Below, piece by piece: positions 5,205 through 6,635 of a stretch of 6,635 nt of DNA. Origin of the DNA: Spirochaetaceae bacterium (lineage in GTDB: Bacteria; Spirochaetota; Spirochaetia; DSM-27196; SKKC01); contig PWGF01000490.1 of assembly GCA_003554375.1 (NCBI GenBank), forward strand, positions 1-6,635, in the 5' to 3' direction. The notes beneath the pieces are model-generated. The model did no database searches. It had not been told where the DNA came from and was given only the letters and a program-made list of their open reading frames with translations. Made by a program: the position numbers and the translations under genes. Positions within the stretch are counted from its first letter, which is position 1. Each line of letters opens with the position of its first letter.

Positions 5205-6635
5205 ATGGCAGCTCAAGGATTGGCGGAGGCTATACGCCTTCTCGTGGAAGACAAGGGGATCAGTGAGGAGCTTGTTCGTCGGACGATTGAGGAATTCCTC
5301 CTGGCCGCCTATAAGCGTAAGTTTGGACACGCAGACAACGCAGTCGTACGCTTCAACGAGGATGGAAGCGAGGTTACTCTCTATGCCCAGAAGGAGATCG
5401 TGGAGGAGGTTATGGACCCCGTCACGGAAATCTCGCTCGACGAAGCTCTCGAGCTCAATGACGAATGCGAAGTCGGCGACGAGTTGCTTATCGAGATCGA
5501 TCCGAGCGTCTTCGATCGAGTAGCGGTCCAGAGTGCTAAACAGAAGGCCAAGCAGACGCTGCGCGAGATTCAAAAGGACACGCTCTACTCGGAGTTCTAC
5601 GACAAGGTCGGGGAGCTCATCATCGGCTACTATCAGCGGGAACGGAACGGCAATATCTTCGTCGATCTCGGGAAGACCGAAGGGATGTTGCCCAAGCGTT
5701 ACCAAAGCCCTCGGGAAAGCTATCGCCCTAACGATCGCATCAAAGCACTCATATACGAAGTTACCAAGACTCCAACCGGGCTGCAGATCATCCTGTCGCG
5801 TACCCACACGGAGTTCGTTCGCCGGGTATTTGAGTTAGAGGTTCCGGAGGTCTACGACCGGACAGTGGATATTTTCAAGATTGTCCGGGAGCCGGGATAT
5901 CGGACCAAGATCGCAGTGTACTCTAATCGGGAAGACGTGGATCCCGTGGGGGCCTGTGTAGGCTTGAAGGGGGTGAGAATCCAGTCGATTGTGCGAGAGC
6001 TGGAAGGCGAGAAGATCGACATTCTGAAGTACGACCCGGATCCGCGCTCCTTTATGAAGAATGCGCTCAGCCCTGCGGAGGTCTCCCAGGTTGTAATCCT
6101 CGACGAGGGGAAAAAACAGGCGTTGGTGGTAGTTCCGGAGAACCAGCTCAGCCTCGCTATCGGGAAACAAGGGCTCAATGTACGATTGGCCAACCGGCTC
6201 GCGGACTGGAATATCGATGTCAAGACTGAGGCTCAGTTCGCAGAGATGGACATTGCGGCGGAGTCCAAGCGCGCGGTTTCCGCCCTTTTCGGAGAAGAGG
6301 AAGAAGAGGAAGAGATCACTCGCATTGCGGAGTTGCCGGATATCCCACAGCGACTAGTTGATATCCTCGAGCGCAACGGACTGGAGTACATTGACGATCT
6401 TCTGAGCCTGTCCGAAGAGGACATGAACAACTTGGACGGGTTGATCGTCGGCGACGGTCAGGTTCTTCGCAATATCATCTCGGAGAACGTTGAGATTATC
6501 GAGGATGAAGAGCAAAGGGCCAAAGAGAGATCGGCGACTGCCGGCTCGGAGGCTACTACGGCGGCGACAACGGAGCAAGCTGGGGAACCCGCAGTTGCCG
6601 GTGACGAAGAGCCGGAAATGGAAGCGGTAAGCGTG
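5205..6635 (+). CDS. nusA: Transcription termination/antitermination factor NusA (3' end outside window)
   Basis: The frame is open for 477 codons with no stop before the right edge. NusA binds RNA polymerase and the nascent RNA, promoting pausing and intrinsic termination and joining antitermination complexes. The N-terminal polymerase-binding domain is about 1-123. An S1 domain follows at about 128-200 (IIGYYQRERNGNIFVDLGKTEG). KH1 contains DPVGACVGLKGVRIQSIV (246-263, GLKG loop 253-256), and KH2 contains ENQLSLAIGKQGLNVRLANR (GKQG 320-323). A run of seven Glu (364-370) leads to a helix-hairpin-helix-like segment (about 371-433) and then an acidic Ala/Thr/Glu-rich tail. The tail suggests the stop lies soon after the window. 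ATG 5205 has AGGAGG at 5187-5192, overlapping the rimP stop, and a second GGGAG at 5195-5199 with a 5-nt spacer. infB probably follows, by analogy with other bacteria. Confidence 0.97.
   Translation, partial: MAAQGLAEAIRLLVEDKGISEELVRRTIEEFLLAAYKRKFGHADNAVVRFNEDGSEVTLYAQKEIVEEVMDPVTEISLDEALELNDECEVGDELLIEIDPSVFDRVAVQSAKQKAKQTLREIQKDTLYSEFYDKVGELIIGYYQRERNGNIFVDLGKTEGMLPKRYQSPRESYRPNDRIKALIYEVTKTPTGLQIILSRTHTEFVRRVFELEVPEVYDRTVDIFKIVREPGYRTKIAVYSNREDVDPVGACVGLKGVRIQSIVRELEGEKIDILKYDPDPRSFMKNALSPAEVSQVVILDEGKKQALVVVPENQLSLAIGKQGLNVRLANRLADWNIDVKTEAQFAEMDIAAESKRAVSALFGEEEEEEEITRIAELPDIPQRLVDILERNGLEYIDDLLSLSEEDMNNLDGLIVGDGQVLRNIISENVEIIEDEEQRAKERSATAGSEATTAATTEQAGEPAVAGDEEPEMEAVSV

Noticed and set aside
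6291..6314. Purine repeat GAAGAGGAA in nusA as a slippage or repeat element
   Set aside because: It simply encodes an acidic Glu run between KH2 and the C-terminal domain, mixes GAA and GAG codons, and leaves the frame intact.
1..6635. CRISPR arrays, tRNA or rRNA genes, insertion sequences, attachment sites, phage genes
   Set aside because: No regular repeats, cloverleaf sequences, transposase motifs or terminal inverted repeats were seen. All sizeable frames are explained by housekeeping genes.

Overview
The window reads as an ordinary, densely coding chromosomal segment with every gene on the + strand. Its order is bamA 3' end, ompH/skp, mutS, comF, a 298-bp gap, rimP, and nusA, which runs off the right edge. 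The bamA-ompH-mutS order matches what I remember of Treponema pallidum (the Tp92/BamA region). The GC-rich sequence and the MutS and NusA protein styles suggest a free-living spirochaete of the Spirochaetales. This assignment is from memory and synteny, not from a search.

Left block (1-4458): the last 63 codons of the outer-membrane assembly protein BamA are followed by the periplasmic chaperone Skp/OmpH, the mismatch-repair ATPase MutS, and a ComF-type phosphoribosyltransferase-fold protein. Spacing is tight (96, 48 and 1 nt), with no terminator or convincing promoter between the genes, so they look co-transcribed. Skp receives outer-membrane proteins for BamA. MutS and ComF are passengers concerned with DNA.

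Gap (4459-4756): a 12-bp stem-loop lies just after comF. It is followed by about 140 nt with no recognised gene but several weak stems. Then comes a strong promoter-like sequence (TTGACA, 18 nt, extended -10), a short leader of about 74 nt, and a textbook intrinsic terminator. The terminator ends only 16 nt before the rimP start codon.

Right block (4757-6635): rimP (30S maturation factor) and nusA (transcription elongation/termination factor) are 16 nt apart. They are the usual head of the rimP-nusA-infB-rbfA type operon.

The most interesting signal is in the rimP-nusA leader. The 5' arm of the terminator hairpin (4713-4721) can instead pair with the very beginning of the predicted transcript. 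That forms a longer, mutually exclusive hairpin (4682-4720) of 14 base pairs with two bulged A residues. Together with the promoter in front and nusA behind, this looks like a transcription attenuator controlling the operon that encodes a termination factor. No mobile element, CRISPR array, tRNA or rRNA was seen.
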